From Strongylocentrotus droebachiensis (lineage: Eukaryota > Echinodermata > Echinoidea > Camarodonta > Strongylocentrotidae), in the NCBI GenBank assembly GCA_035222895.1, contig JAVYIG010000168.1, positions 744,001 to 808,000 of the forward strand: DNA of 64,000 nt. Direction: 5' to 3'. Positions 1 to 10,900 of this stretch are shown piece by piece (within the stretch, counting starts at the first letter, position 1; every line of letters starts with the position of its first letter). The position numbers and the translations under genes were made by a program. The notes beneath the pieces are model-generated. The model saw only the letters and a list, made by a program, of their open reading frames with translations, made no database searches and was not told the origin of the DNA.

Positions 1-3000
1 CAAGGACAATATCACTCAGGAAACTCCTCTGAACGAGCATGCAACTCAGTCATCCTCTCCCAATCCAGCTCTTCCACAGTCAACAGATGATGTCCGCACC
101 CACACGCCTGAACTAAAAGCCAGTCCTGTATCCTCCAAACCACCCACAAGTACTACTCAGCAACCTTCCACATCGAAAGCCTCATCCACTCCACCAGCAT
201 CTAGCAGCAGCAATCACAAACAAACCATAGCATCAAAGTCACCCGCACTGCCATTGTCTCCTGATTCTGAAGGGAGCGAGGTGCTAGAGGATCTAGGGAC
301 TGATAATGGAGGATACATTGGCCCTCTGAAGTTGGCTGCCATGAGTGGTTTAACACTTCTAAGACCAAGGGACATGCCTGCTGCACCAGAGGAAGAAACC
401 AAACATCCCAGAGATGCAAGGGTAAGTACCTCATGCATTGGAATTTGTACCTTAAATAGAATATATGTGTATTCATAGTTTTTTACCTGATCCTAACCTT
501 ATATCGTAACTCGATAAAGCCTGGAACAATTTTTTCTGGAGAATGTGTTGGGTCACCTTTTTACATGTACCTAGTGAGCAGGACCCATTATATCATTTAT
601 TGAAGATTTAGTGAGGAAAAATATAACCAAGTGTTTAAACTTGTAGATATTTAAACCAAATATTCAAAATTGTGTTGGAAAAAAAAATCTTCCACCTCTA
701 TTATGTCTAGATCAGTCTTTCTAGTTTCACATCAGTTGATTTGATTATGCTAAAAGTTATTTTTTTCAGTTTTTTTATTAGCAGAACTTTTGTTCATCTG
801 CATTTGCTGTCATAATATTTGGATAACACTGTAGATAGAGTTTTGAAAGTAAATAATTTTTTCATTGATGTAGAAAGAAAAATTGGATGAAAGCCAGTTC
901 ATTGTTATCATTTAATTCATTTTTCATGTTGTTTATTTAATTTCCAGGAATGTTAACTTGAAGATAATATTTACATTGACAATAGCAAACGTGTGAAAAT
1001 GAAAGCATAACGATAAACAACATGTGCCCGGGTAGATTGTTTAAAGAAATATATTTCTTTTTAAACGTTCTGAACGTTATACCATGATTAATTAATGTTT
1101 CCTTGTTTTCTTTTGTAGCGAAAGATCCTTGAGAAGCAACTGAGAGAAGGTCAGGTGTTCACAGAGTATGAGCAGATTACGAAGAAGAGAGAAGGAGCAG
1201 TGTGCTATACATCTAAACTACCAGAGAATGTCAGCAGGAACAGATTCAAAGATGTCCTACCATATGAGGTAACGATCAGTCCTTGAAACTAAAACGAAAT
1301 TCCCCATGCTTAAAAAGTTGGTATTCAAAGGAATGTTCTAGTATAAATTGCCTATCAGATATATATGACTTAATATCTCTGAATTGTACCCAAAAGCAGA
1401 CTTCATTATTGTTTGTGTATTCTAGATTATATATTTCAAAGTTACAAGAAAAATACTTCATTTACCCAACTTCACATGACAAATTCTGATAAATCAAAGT
1501 GTAATTTATTCTCTGTGTGATATGTGTATATGTTTTAGAAATGTGATGCTATGATACTTGTCTGGGGCAAGTGAGAATCAATGCCCATTCTTCCTGCTTC
1601 TGCCAAATTGATGAATTGTTCATTTACCTTGAGCGCATTTGGCAAATGAAAAATATTAATGAAATTAACCACCTGCCTACTTTGATTGACTTTGATTGAC
1701 AGGACTGTAGAGTAGAGCTGTCATCATCCCATCAAAACAGCGGAGGCTACATCAACGCCTCACGCGTCAAGGTACCCGTCGCTGGTGAGCTGCTACACTA
1801 CATCGCTGCTCAGGGCCCTATGGAGAACACTGTACAAGATTGGTGGAGGATGGTTTGGGAGAGTGGTACACAGGTCATTGCTATGCTCACTAAACTCAAG
1901 GTATGCTTAAAGATAAAAAGCTCTGGTCATGCGATTGCATTGTGAAAGAAACGTTGTGGAATTGATCAGAAAAGGTTGATCATCTAGCATATAAGTATTG
2001 GTGTGTACTGCAAGGATCAGGAATCATCAAAATGTTAAGAAATTTGGCCCAGTCTTGGTAAAGTTACAAGCACTGTACACATACAGATGTATATGAGACT
2101 ATACAAACTTGTTGCATAAAAATCTGTCCAGATTTGTATGCAGTTACATGCCATATTTAGAATATTAAGGCATTTGAGGAGCCATGCTTTTCAAGGAACA
2201 TTTTTAAATTAGGTGTTTGATATCTCTACTTTGATCTAAAAGGGATCACTCACCCCACAATATCTTGCCTTGTGTGTTTGAGATTCCCTGCTGAATATAC
2301 TTCATTCCAATTATTAGTTTTTTAGACTGTAAAGAGATATTACAAAGCTTTTTGCTGTGGCAAGAATGCTTCTGCAAAACCAATTTATTTATAGATATCT
2401 AATGTTTCATTCCCTTTGTTGTGTCTATTTTGAGAATGCCAATAGACATGGGCCATTGCACATACTGTTTACCTCAATTAATCATTCATTCATGTACACG
2501 GAAGTTGTTGGGCATGAATTTGTTATTATTAATTTTGCATTGATTCCTACATGGAATGTTGTTATTCAGCTTCTAACAAACAACCTTAATGATTGGTTAA
2601 TGATTTTATTTTCAGGAGGATGGTAAAGAGAAGTGCTTCAAATACTGGCCTGATTGTACTTCACCCAAGAAGAACACAGCAGAATTTGGACCAGTAAGTG
2701 TGCTCATGTCTTAGTTTCTCACAATGGCTTAGCTCTTGTTGACAATACTAGTTGTGTCACAGTATTTATCAGGCATTTTTCTTAAATGAATGTGATGTGA
2801 AAGAGAAATTGTTCTGATAATTGAACCTTTTTTTTGAGGGGGGGGGGGGGGCAGGCATGGTACAGGTTGGTCCCTATATATTCCCTAATTGCTGACAGAA
2901 AAATAAGATTACCTCTTTGCATCAGTACTCATGCAATGAAATTGTGCAATGTAAATTATTAGTCATGAATAGGAGGAAATGGTAATCAATACTCTCAGTT

Positions 3001-4817
3001 TGTAATGCCTTTTGTTTTAATGTGGCCTTTTCAAATTTAATTTACTTTATAGCCCTTATTCATTGCTGAATGAATTAATGTGATAAACTTAGCCTGATAT
3101 ATATTTTACCATTGTTTTTTTGTATAGTTCCGTGTGATAGCACAGTTCAGCAACGACTCTGGTTGTTACATCACCAGTGGACTGACATTACGGCACACCC
3201 CTTCAGGTGAACAGAGGACTGTCTGGCATCTACAGTACAATGATTGGCCCAACCAAGGATGCCCTGATGATGTACATGGATTCCTATGTAAGTCTCCCAT
3301 TTCTCTCTATAGCTTGTAAGAATTTGTGTGGCTTGTTCGCACTCCAGAGACAACAGGCAGTTTTCGCTGTGAGAAAAGTCCCTAATTCCTCAGTGGTCAG
3401 TTTCACTAGGCAAATTCCAACGTCCACCTTTAGACCCAACACTACACCAAATCTAATCAAACACCCAATTGCAATCTGAACCACATATGTAACTTGACAA
3501 AGCAAATGTTGCCATAGCAAGTGTTGGATCATCTTTATTATTGTTCATCCTGGGGACCTGGCAATTGTAGGGGAAAATTTTGTGCTCCATAGTTTTGACT
3601 TGTATCTACTGAACATAGTGAAGTTTGTATGCATTTGAATATTTAGAAATAAAATTCAACTTTGTGTCACATGTAATTTAAGGAAGTTTGTGTGAGTGAA
3701 GAATCTTTTTTGCAAAGATTTTTGTGCATGTTAATTTCATTTTATTTAGCTATTGAACTGCATGAGAATTTGCAGACATCTATGTACATTACCTTTAGAA
3801 AAGGTCCAGCAAAGAACTTTCTGTAGGAAATGAACCGCTTAAGATTTTTTTTCTTTCCCTCATTATTCACGCTTTGTGTTTGTTTATGGTGGTCCAGCAC
3901 TCAGTCACATATATAAAGTGAACATTTATAAAATATTCTACCCTATATTTTTGTCTCTCTGATCAGCTTTCCTGGAGGAGTTCCAGTCGGTGTGTCGCCA
4001 TGCTAACAGCATGAACGAGGTAGAAGTGGGTCCTCCTCCCATCGTACACTGCAGCGCAGGGGTAGGGCGGACTGGAGTCTTACTACTGGTTGATATCATG
4101 ATCAGCAGTCTGGAGCACAACGAGGTAGGTTTTGTACAAAATGACATTCCAAATAGTATGGCAATATTTGGGTTTGAATTATTCATAATTTTATTTGTCA
4201 GTTTTAATGTGTTCCCTAATTTGCAGTCCATTTCATGTTTATTATGAACTAGAATTGGATATTACTACTACCATAATACCCTTCCATTTTGGCCAAAAAG
4301 TGGTGTTTAAAAAAATAAAATTTGCCCCTATGCTCCCCAGAGAGACATGGCATATAGCAACATTCTTTTTTCACATTTTGGCCCAAAAGTGGCGTTTTTC
4401 AAATTTGCATTTTTAGCCAAATGGGGGTCATTATCCAACCCATGGCAAGTAGGGACATTCATTTTAAGGATGATAGGCTATTCAAATATTTTGGCCAAAT
4501 GGTGGCGTTTTTTCGAATTTTTTTTCTTCCTTTTTCCTTCTCTGTATGCCCCTTTTGTAGGAAAATAATCAATTTATGGCCAAAATGGCAACAGGCTCAT
4601 CGTTTTTGCACCCATCTCGTGGAATATAAGGACATTTATTTTCACTTACAGATGTGAATAATATTTTCTTGCTCTCTCTTTGTTACAGGAAATCAACATT
4701 CCTAAGATGATGGGGATCTTACGTCAGCAGCGAATGCTGATGGTTCAGACGGTGGGACAGTACACATTTGTTTACAAGGCTCTCATCCAGTCTCTCAAGA
4801 ACACTCGGCTCATCTGA
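1..4817 (+). CDS. PTPN14/PTPN21: PTPN14/PTPN21 (Pez)-type non-receptor tyrosine phosphatase, 3' part
   Basis: This is the C-terminal 430 residues of a cytosolic protein tyrosine phosphatase; the N-terminal FERM domain expected for the family lies before the window. Exons are 1-421, 1119-1268, 1703-1900, 2616-2693, 3128-3287, 3967-4124 and 4689-4817, all with GT-AG introns and matching phases. Exon 1 encodes a Ser/Thr/Pro-rich linker ending in [13 protein letters not shown], a stretch conserved just before the catalytic domain in PTPN14/21. The phosphatase domain follows: [11 protein letters not shown] (substrate-recognition loop), GYINAS, the WPD-loop equivalent DWPNQGCP, the P-loop [10 protein letters not shown] with catalytic Cys and Arg, and the Q-loop region [10 protein letters not shown]. 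The end, NTRLI, resembles the SSRLI-type ends of the human proteins. Known family role: junctional/cytoskeletal phosphatases that restrain YAP signalling. Oddity: the general-acid Asp of WPD is Asn here. The gene converges on ninein. Orthology to the vertebrate PTPN14/21 pair is secure; which member is not resolvable. Confidence 0.93.
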
Positions 4818-5965
4818 AGTTCTACCACAACATCTCTTCACTCCCGTGTCTGTCCTCTCTTGCTTCTCATTCGACTCTCTGTATCATTCTTAAGGGATGG
4901 TCAGAACTCGCTGATATGGATGAATCTTTCCAAATTTCTCCTTTGTATGTAATCGACCTCAAAGCAATATAAAAGACACCGAAAATCATATATGCCTATC
5001 AAGTTCTGACCAAGCCCTCTTGCTCATGTTTCTCTGCATGGTCACACATTCCACTTTGTCTGCTCAGTACCAGAATGTCAGTCCAAGACTTACTTAATTT
5101 TGTATTGAACTTCACTGTCTGTCATGCTGTAAACTTAACATATTGGCTGAAGTGTATCAAATGCTTGTTCGGATATTTCATGTGCTAAATTTGTGAGGTT
5201 CTTTTCAGAGGAAAGAAAGAAGCTCTGCTGGACAGATTATACAGTTTTATCAAATTATGAATAGTATTCTGAAGTAAACAATTTGTATTCGTTCATGTAT
5301 CATTTGCTTCTTTTAAAACTTTGTATTCAAACAAAAAATATTCAGTGTTGTCATGTATCAAGTTTGTATTTTCATAAAAGGGATGCATTGATTTCAATGC
5401 AGTTCTATGAAATATTGCTGCCATTTTTTAATACAAACTAAGATGGCATCATGAATTCTGATTTTTAAGTGCCTCATAGAGTAGGAGACCAGCCTGTGTT
5501 CCCTGACGAATACCGAACAATTTTGACTTGGGCTGCCCCCTTGAAAATCCCGGGCATTTTCGTTAAGCAGGGGTCGATATGTATGACTGGTGGTCAAATT
5601 CACCAACACGTTGCTTAGTTGAATTTGTAATGTCAGAAAACATATTATCAGACATGAGAATCGGACGTGTTGGTGAATTTGACTCCCAGTCTGAAGCGCC
5701 CTCATTTAAGGTCGGAGGTATAGCAAACTATACATTTTTGATATGCATATCGACCCCTGTTGGCCCAAGTCAAAATTGCCGTTAAGCAGTTTTCACTGAA
5801 GAATCTGCTGTTGAAATGTTAATGAGGGAATATTATGTTTAGGCCTCTTTGCTTATAAAACCTCTGCAAAGAAACAACTCTGTTCAAAAGATTATTAAAT
5901 TTCAACTCAATATTCTACCTTGTAAATCTTCTGTATATAAATAAAAACTAATGCAATACATCATA
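4818..5965 (+). other. 3' UTR of the PTPN14/21-like gene
   Basis: This is the stretch after the TGA at 4815-4817. It carries no coding signal. An AATAAA hexamer at 5940-5945 is the most plausible polyadenylation signal, which would make a UTR of about 1.1 kb. A small inverted-repeat element (5518-5778) sits inside the UTR. The end point is inferred from the hexamer only. Confidence 0.5.
5518..5778. mobile_element. Small inverted-repeat (MITE-like) element in the phosphatase 3' UTR
   Basis: The ends form a perfect 16-bp inverted repeat, CAATTTTGACTTGGGC at the left and its complement at 5763-5778. Further inside, AGGGGTCGATATG and TTCACCAACACG blocks are also inverted between the halves, so the whole 261 bp is a diverged foldback. 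It has no coding capacity. The superfamily is unknown. Being in the UTR, it could form a hairpin in the mRNA. Confidence 0.65.
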
Positions 5966-6014
5966 CAAAATGTCTCATATTTTCTTCTTTCATTTTATGA
6001 GCAAACTTGCAATA

Positions 6015-6293
6015 CAGTGCGTCCAAGAATTATTGATGTATCATTTGATGCACGAGTGATTAAAATCAATTTAAAGAAAGGGTACCAATTTGGCGGACGG
6101 TATCTGAATTTCAAAGATAAAATCACATTCATATGAAAGGGCAGAAATTTGTTAATCACTCATGCGTGAAATATGCATCATATGGGTTGCATCAAATGAA
6201 TCGGGAGGATCTCGGCTTTACAAATACGTGTCATTTATGAATCATTATCGTGATTAAGTTATGATATAACATTGATTTTTTTCAGACGCACTG
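6015..6293. mobile_element. Mariner-like MITE flanked by TA
   Basis: A 279-bp element begins CAGTGCGTC and ends with the exact complement GACGCACTG. It is flanked on both sides by TA (6013-6014 and 6294-6295), the target duplication of Tc1/mariner elements, and CAGTGCGTC is a common start of that superfamily. No transposase remains. It lies just beyond the phosphatase polyadenylation signal, between the convergent genes. Confidence 0.7.
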
Positions 6294-6299
6294 TATAGC

Positions 6300-7250
6300 T
6301 GAAGAGGAATGTATATTATCGAGTTGAAAACATAATTGTGCACCACAAAACAAATTACAATTCAAGGTGAATTCCATTTAAAACATAAATAAGAACTTCT
6401 TGGTTAAACCTGATAATCTTTTTACTGTTTATCTAATCTAATACTGAGGACAAATGAAAGTCACTTGAATTTCTTATTTATGAAAGTATCCATGATCAAC
6501 ACAAATTTCAAGACTTAATTAACATACTTTGTTTTAAAAAAATGGCAATAATCAATATTGCCTTGACATAAAACATAATTTGATGAAATATTTTCAATCT
6601 AACCAAAAGAAGATCAATTATTCCATTTGATAATTAAAAATACATCTCATCTGATAAGAGTATAAAATAAAATTACTCATGGTTTTTGTATAAAATTGAA
6701 AGCATTGGTTAAATCTCATGTCATTGTTGCTATTATTCTGAAAGACACAAAACCTAAAAAGGCATTCATACGCAGAAGAAAGTATATATATTTAGATTAT
6801 ATATGTACATGTATAAATATAAAAAATTGCAGCATTTACATTATATGTACAGCTATACAATTTACAAATCTAGAACAGTATTTTGTCTATCCATTTACAT
6901 ACAAAAAATACATAATTTGTATAAATATGTAGAATAACTATATCAAGACAGACATTAGGCGATGATAATCTACTTTTCAATATGATCATGCCATTAGTTG
7001 ACGAGACGATGTCTTGCTCCATCATCTGGAAGCATTCCCTGAGGCAATCGATCTCCTCCAACGGCTAACTCTGATGGTGTCTCGTGATCAAGGGCACATG
7101 AGCAGTTAGACCGGACCTTGCCCTAGATGTTCCTCTGATGTACAGGTTTTCATCGGATTGTTCAGTTATGATTAATTCTCCTGGTTTTGGCTGCGCAGAT
7201 CTCTGCTTCTCCTAATCTATGAGCCATTTTTCACATGGTTGCAGGACAGA
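6300..7250. other. Convergent spacer between the phosphatase and ninein
   Basis: AT-rich sequence with no coding exon that I can support. It must contain the ninein 3' end and polyadenylation site on the minus strand, but no single hexamer stands out. ATG-rich runs around 6780-6930 are low-complexity TA-rich sequence. Confidence 0.4.
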
Positions 7251-7289
7251 AGTGCAGCTCATCTCTGCATAGAGGTTTCTTCACTTTTG

Positions 7290-7944
7290 AACCTTTTTAA
7301 ACAGCTTCTTTGGAATGTTTAGATTAAGCTTGATTGTTCTCCATCAATTTTTGACAGTTCCACTCATGATTGCATAGATTTTCATCCAAAGTCTGAACAG
7401 AACAGACTTCTTTCAGAATGTTCCCGTAAACTCCTCCTTGGGGCGGTTCCAATCAGCAGTCTGCTGTCTTTCCTTGAGAATGTTCAGGTATGCCTCTACG
7501 AGGTTTTGAAAGTTCAGTCAGCTCATAATCACACCGCTGCAGAACAGACTTATTTCAGAATGTTCCCGTAAACTCCTCCTTGGGGCGGTTCCAATCAGCA
7601 GTCTGCTGTCTTTCCTTGAGAATGTTCAGGTATGCCTCTACGAGGTTTTGAAAGTTCAGTCAGCTCATAATCACACCGCTGCAGAACAGACTTCTTTCAG
7701 AATGTTCCCGTAAACTTCTCCTTGGGGCGGTTCCAATCAGCAGTCTTCTGTCTTTCCTTGAGAATGTTCAGGTATGCCTCTATGAGGTTTTGAAAGTTCA
7801 GTCAGCTCATGTTCACACAGCTTCAGAATGTTCCCGTCAACTCCTCCTTGGGACGAACGGTTCCATTCCGCAGTCTGCTGTCTTTCCTCGAGAATGTTCA
7901 GATATGCCTCTCTATGAGGTTTTGAAAGTTCAGTCATCTCATAT
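7290..7944 (-). repeat. Tandem decayed copies of the ninein terminal exon in its 3' UTR
   Basis: Directly after the ninein stop codon the sequence repeats in tandem. Three units of 142 bp start at 7398, 7540 and 7682; a shorter fourth unit fills about 7820-7944; and a more distal fifth copy lies at about 7300-7370. The units resemble the end of the terminal coding exon: on the minus strand each keeps versions of GAGGAAAGACAG, GAACATTCTGAAG and GGTGTGA, which in the exon encode EERQK, NILKK and the end of the protein. Because 142 is not a multiple of three, the copies drift out of frame and are interrupted by stops, so they are read as non-coding UTR. Neighbouring 142-bp units are nearly identical, so the latest expansion is recent. 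Confidence 0.85.
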
Positions 7945-10900
7945 TCACACAGCTGCTGGACACACCTTCTTCAGAATGTTGAGATAAGCTTGATTTTTCT
8001 CCACCAGATTGTGACAGTTTCTTTCTGCCGTCTTCTGTCTTTCCTCGGTTAGCTGCAGGGTCCTCTGTAGCTTGGAGTTCTCCACGTACAACTCCTTGAG
8101 AAGCACGTCATGACGAGTAGTTTTAGCAAGCTGAGGAGGATGAAAAATGAATTTGTTAACATCAAGTCTAGTTGCAAGTGTACAACTGAAATTCATATAT
8201 CTGCTTTTAAGACAACATGAAATTGGAGTATGAATAGTTATTTTACTTTCAAATGCAGAGACTTGATCAGCGTGTAAAAAGTAAATATTTAATGGCAGAA
8301 ATACTTTTGAAAATATCTTTTATTAATCACTATTGTTTTGAAATGATTTCCTGTACATGAAACATACAATTTATAAATGAGACAAAAAATGGAAGCATCT
8401 CAGTATAGTGCAACATTTGACTTTCCTCTGGAGGTTATAACCAAATTTAGCTGACTACACCTAGGTGTAATATGTACCTGGTAAGACCTTTTGCTGTACA
8501 GTGTACGTTGATACTGCCTGCAGAAGCTAAAGCTAAAGCCCAAGTAATGATTTCATCATGAATAACAATATAGTTTGTTATGCAATAACTCTTATCTATG
8601 AAAAGAAAAGGCTTTTTCTTTTGAGAAAGCCCAAGAATACAACCAACTTTATCAGACAATAGCATTACAAACCTAATGCTATGGTCACAAAACCCAAAAG
8701 AAGCCTGCTCGGCGGCCGAGCGGCGAGTTTTTAACCAATTCTGCCCGGCGGCTGCCCGGCCACCGAGCGGCGGCCGCCCAGGCACCGCTCGTTTTTAGGG
8801 CATCGCTCGGTCGCCGCTGAAGTTTTAGCGCGGAGTTAAAATTTGGGCGGCGCCTGCTCACTTTTCACTCGCCGCCCAAAATACGCTCGGTGCCTGGGCG
8901 GTCGCCGCCCGGGCACCGACCTAATTGCTGGGCGATGCCTAACTCCAGCAGCGACCGAGCAGGCTACTGATCGGCCGGTCGCTGCTCAGATTTGTGACCA
9001 TAGCTTTACTTAATGAATATTGAGAGCTCACCTGTTCTTTGAGTTTCTTCATGTACTCCTCCAACATGGCTCTCATCTTCCTGTACTTCTTCTCCGCCTC
9101 CTCCTTCCCTCTCCTCATCTTCCTGACATCCGACCCCTCCGTCTCCTTGCCGATGGACAGCGCCCTCTTGAGTTCCTCGGCTTTCTCCTTCATCTGCCTG
9201 TTGAGCTCCGCGAGCCTGCCGTCTCTCTGGGCAAGCTCCTCCCTGAGGTGGCCCAGCTCTCCCTGGAACTCCAGAGCCTGCGCCTGTCTGACCCGTTCCA
9301 TCTCCCTCGAGTGCTGGGAGCTAGCCACGGATATCTGCATCTGCATGTTGATGTACTTTGGTGGAAAGGGAAAGCAAGAAAGGAGCACATTACTCATCAA
9401 TCTTCATTATAAGGGAAACGGACTAACTTGATTTGAGGTTCTTGTGACGTGTTTTATTCCTTGAGTCATATGCGTGGAAGGGTTGTTTAAAGTCTCATTT
9501 TATTCTATAACAATCTTCATGGCAAACTCTTTTTTGAAGGCTTGCATGATGGGACACCTACCTTTTTGTTGAGATCTTCTAGCTCCCTCTGGAGGTGAGA
9601 TTTCTCCGTCGCCAGAGCCATAAGCTTCGTCTGCACAGAAAATAAAGAGAAAAGACTTGGTTCCATTTCTACAACCTATGTACTTTTTATGTGAAATCCC
9701 AATTATATTACAAGATCTACTGTTTGAAAAGTTGCGTGTTCTCTGGCATGTATATGTTATTAACCCTTTTGAGATATCACAAAAAAACAGTTCATACAAA
9801 ATTATCAATTTGCAGAACAAATACAAGTCATTGATTTACATATTTTTCTCAAAAAAGTTATAAAGCAAACAATCCTAGAGAACATAACAGTGTATGAGCA
9901 AACAAAGCAAACACTATACTACAGGCAGAAAAGAATAAGACCGCTTGCATAGGATAATAGATAATTTTTTGCAGAAAGAGAGCCAACCTCAAAGGTATGT
10001 TGCTCCTGATTGGCTGAATCTGCCTTTTCTGTCATCATCCGCAATTTCTCCTCCAATCCAGAAAGAGATAGCTTGAGAAGGTCACGCTCAGTAGAAAGTG
10101 CATCGTAAGAAGCCTAAACACACATCAGGACAGTGAAAGAGAGTGCAAAGATAGAGACACTAGTTGAAGGGCACAGCAAATGGAAATAATGCTAACATAT
10201 CATCATTGCAGAAGGTAGTATACCAGAAACACACAACAAAAGTGAAAAATAACTATAAACAAATAATTTCAAGCACATTCAAATATACATTAAGTATCAC
10301 AGCAAACAGGATTATGTTAGAAAATATTCTTATCAAAGCAACATGATCAAAATATAAAGTACATGTAGTTACCATCCAGGGCCCTGTAACATTGCACAAA
10401 GGTTTGTGATTAAATTCGAATTTGGTGATTGAAAACAACAATTCTGATTGGTTAATATTCGGCCTTTAGAACAATATGTGCATGCAATTATGATCTTGAA
10501 TGGCCATTGACATTTCGCAATTGATTGCAAACCTGTGTTACAGGACCCAGATGATTTCTGAAACAGATAATTATCACCTTGCTTCATATTCTCTTAAAAC
10601 CATACAAAGATATTAATCAAGTACCGTACTTAGTTTCACTTTTTAAACAGTAGTAATATTTTCTCAGTATTAGTTACAATAGCCTATATATCATAAACCA
10701 CAGTATAATAAGCTACCATATAAATCTACCGGTACTGGTAAAAACAATTACAGTTCCACAAACCCTGTTTACTAAAAGCCGTTCCTCTGCCTTCAATATG
10801 CGAAATCCTGCCCCGGCCCCCTGTTGAAGCTGTGTATGTCCAAAAGATGTTGGTCCTGACTAAATTCTGTTTTATATTGTTTTTCTACATCATGCATCAG

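Noticed and set aside
7398-7944. CRISPR-like array
   Set aside because: The units are 142 bp without unique spacers, in a eukaryotic 3' UTR, and derive from the adjacent exon.
9020-9431. Two 130-residue plus-strand Leu/Ser-rich frames
   Set aside because: They are antisense shadows of the ninein exon at 9032-9340.
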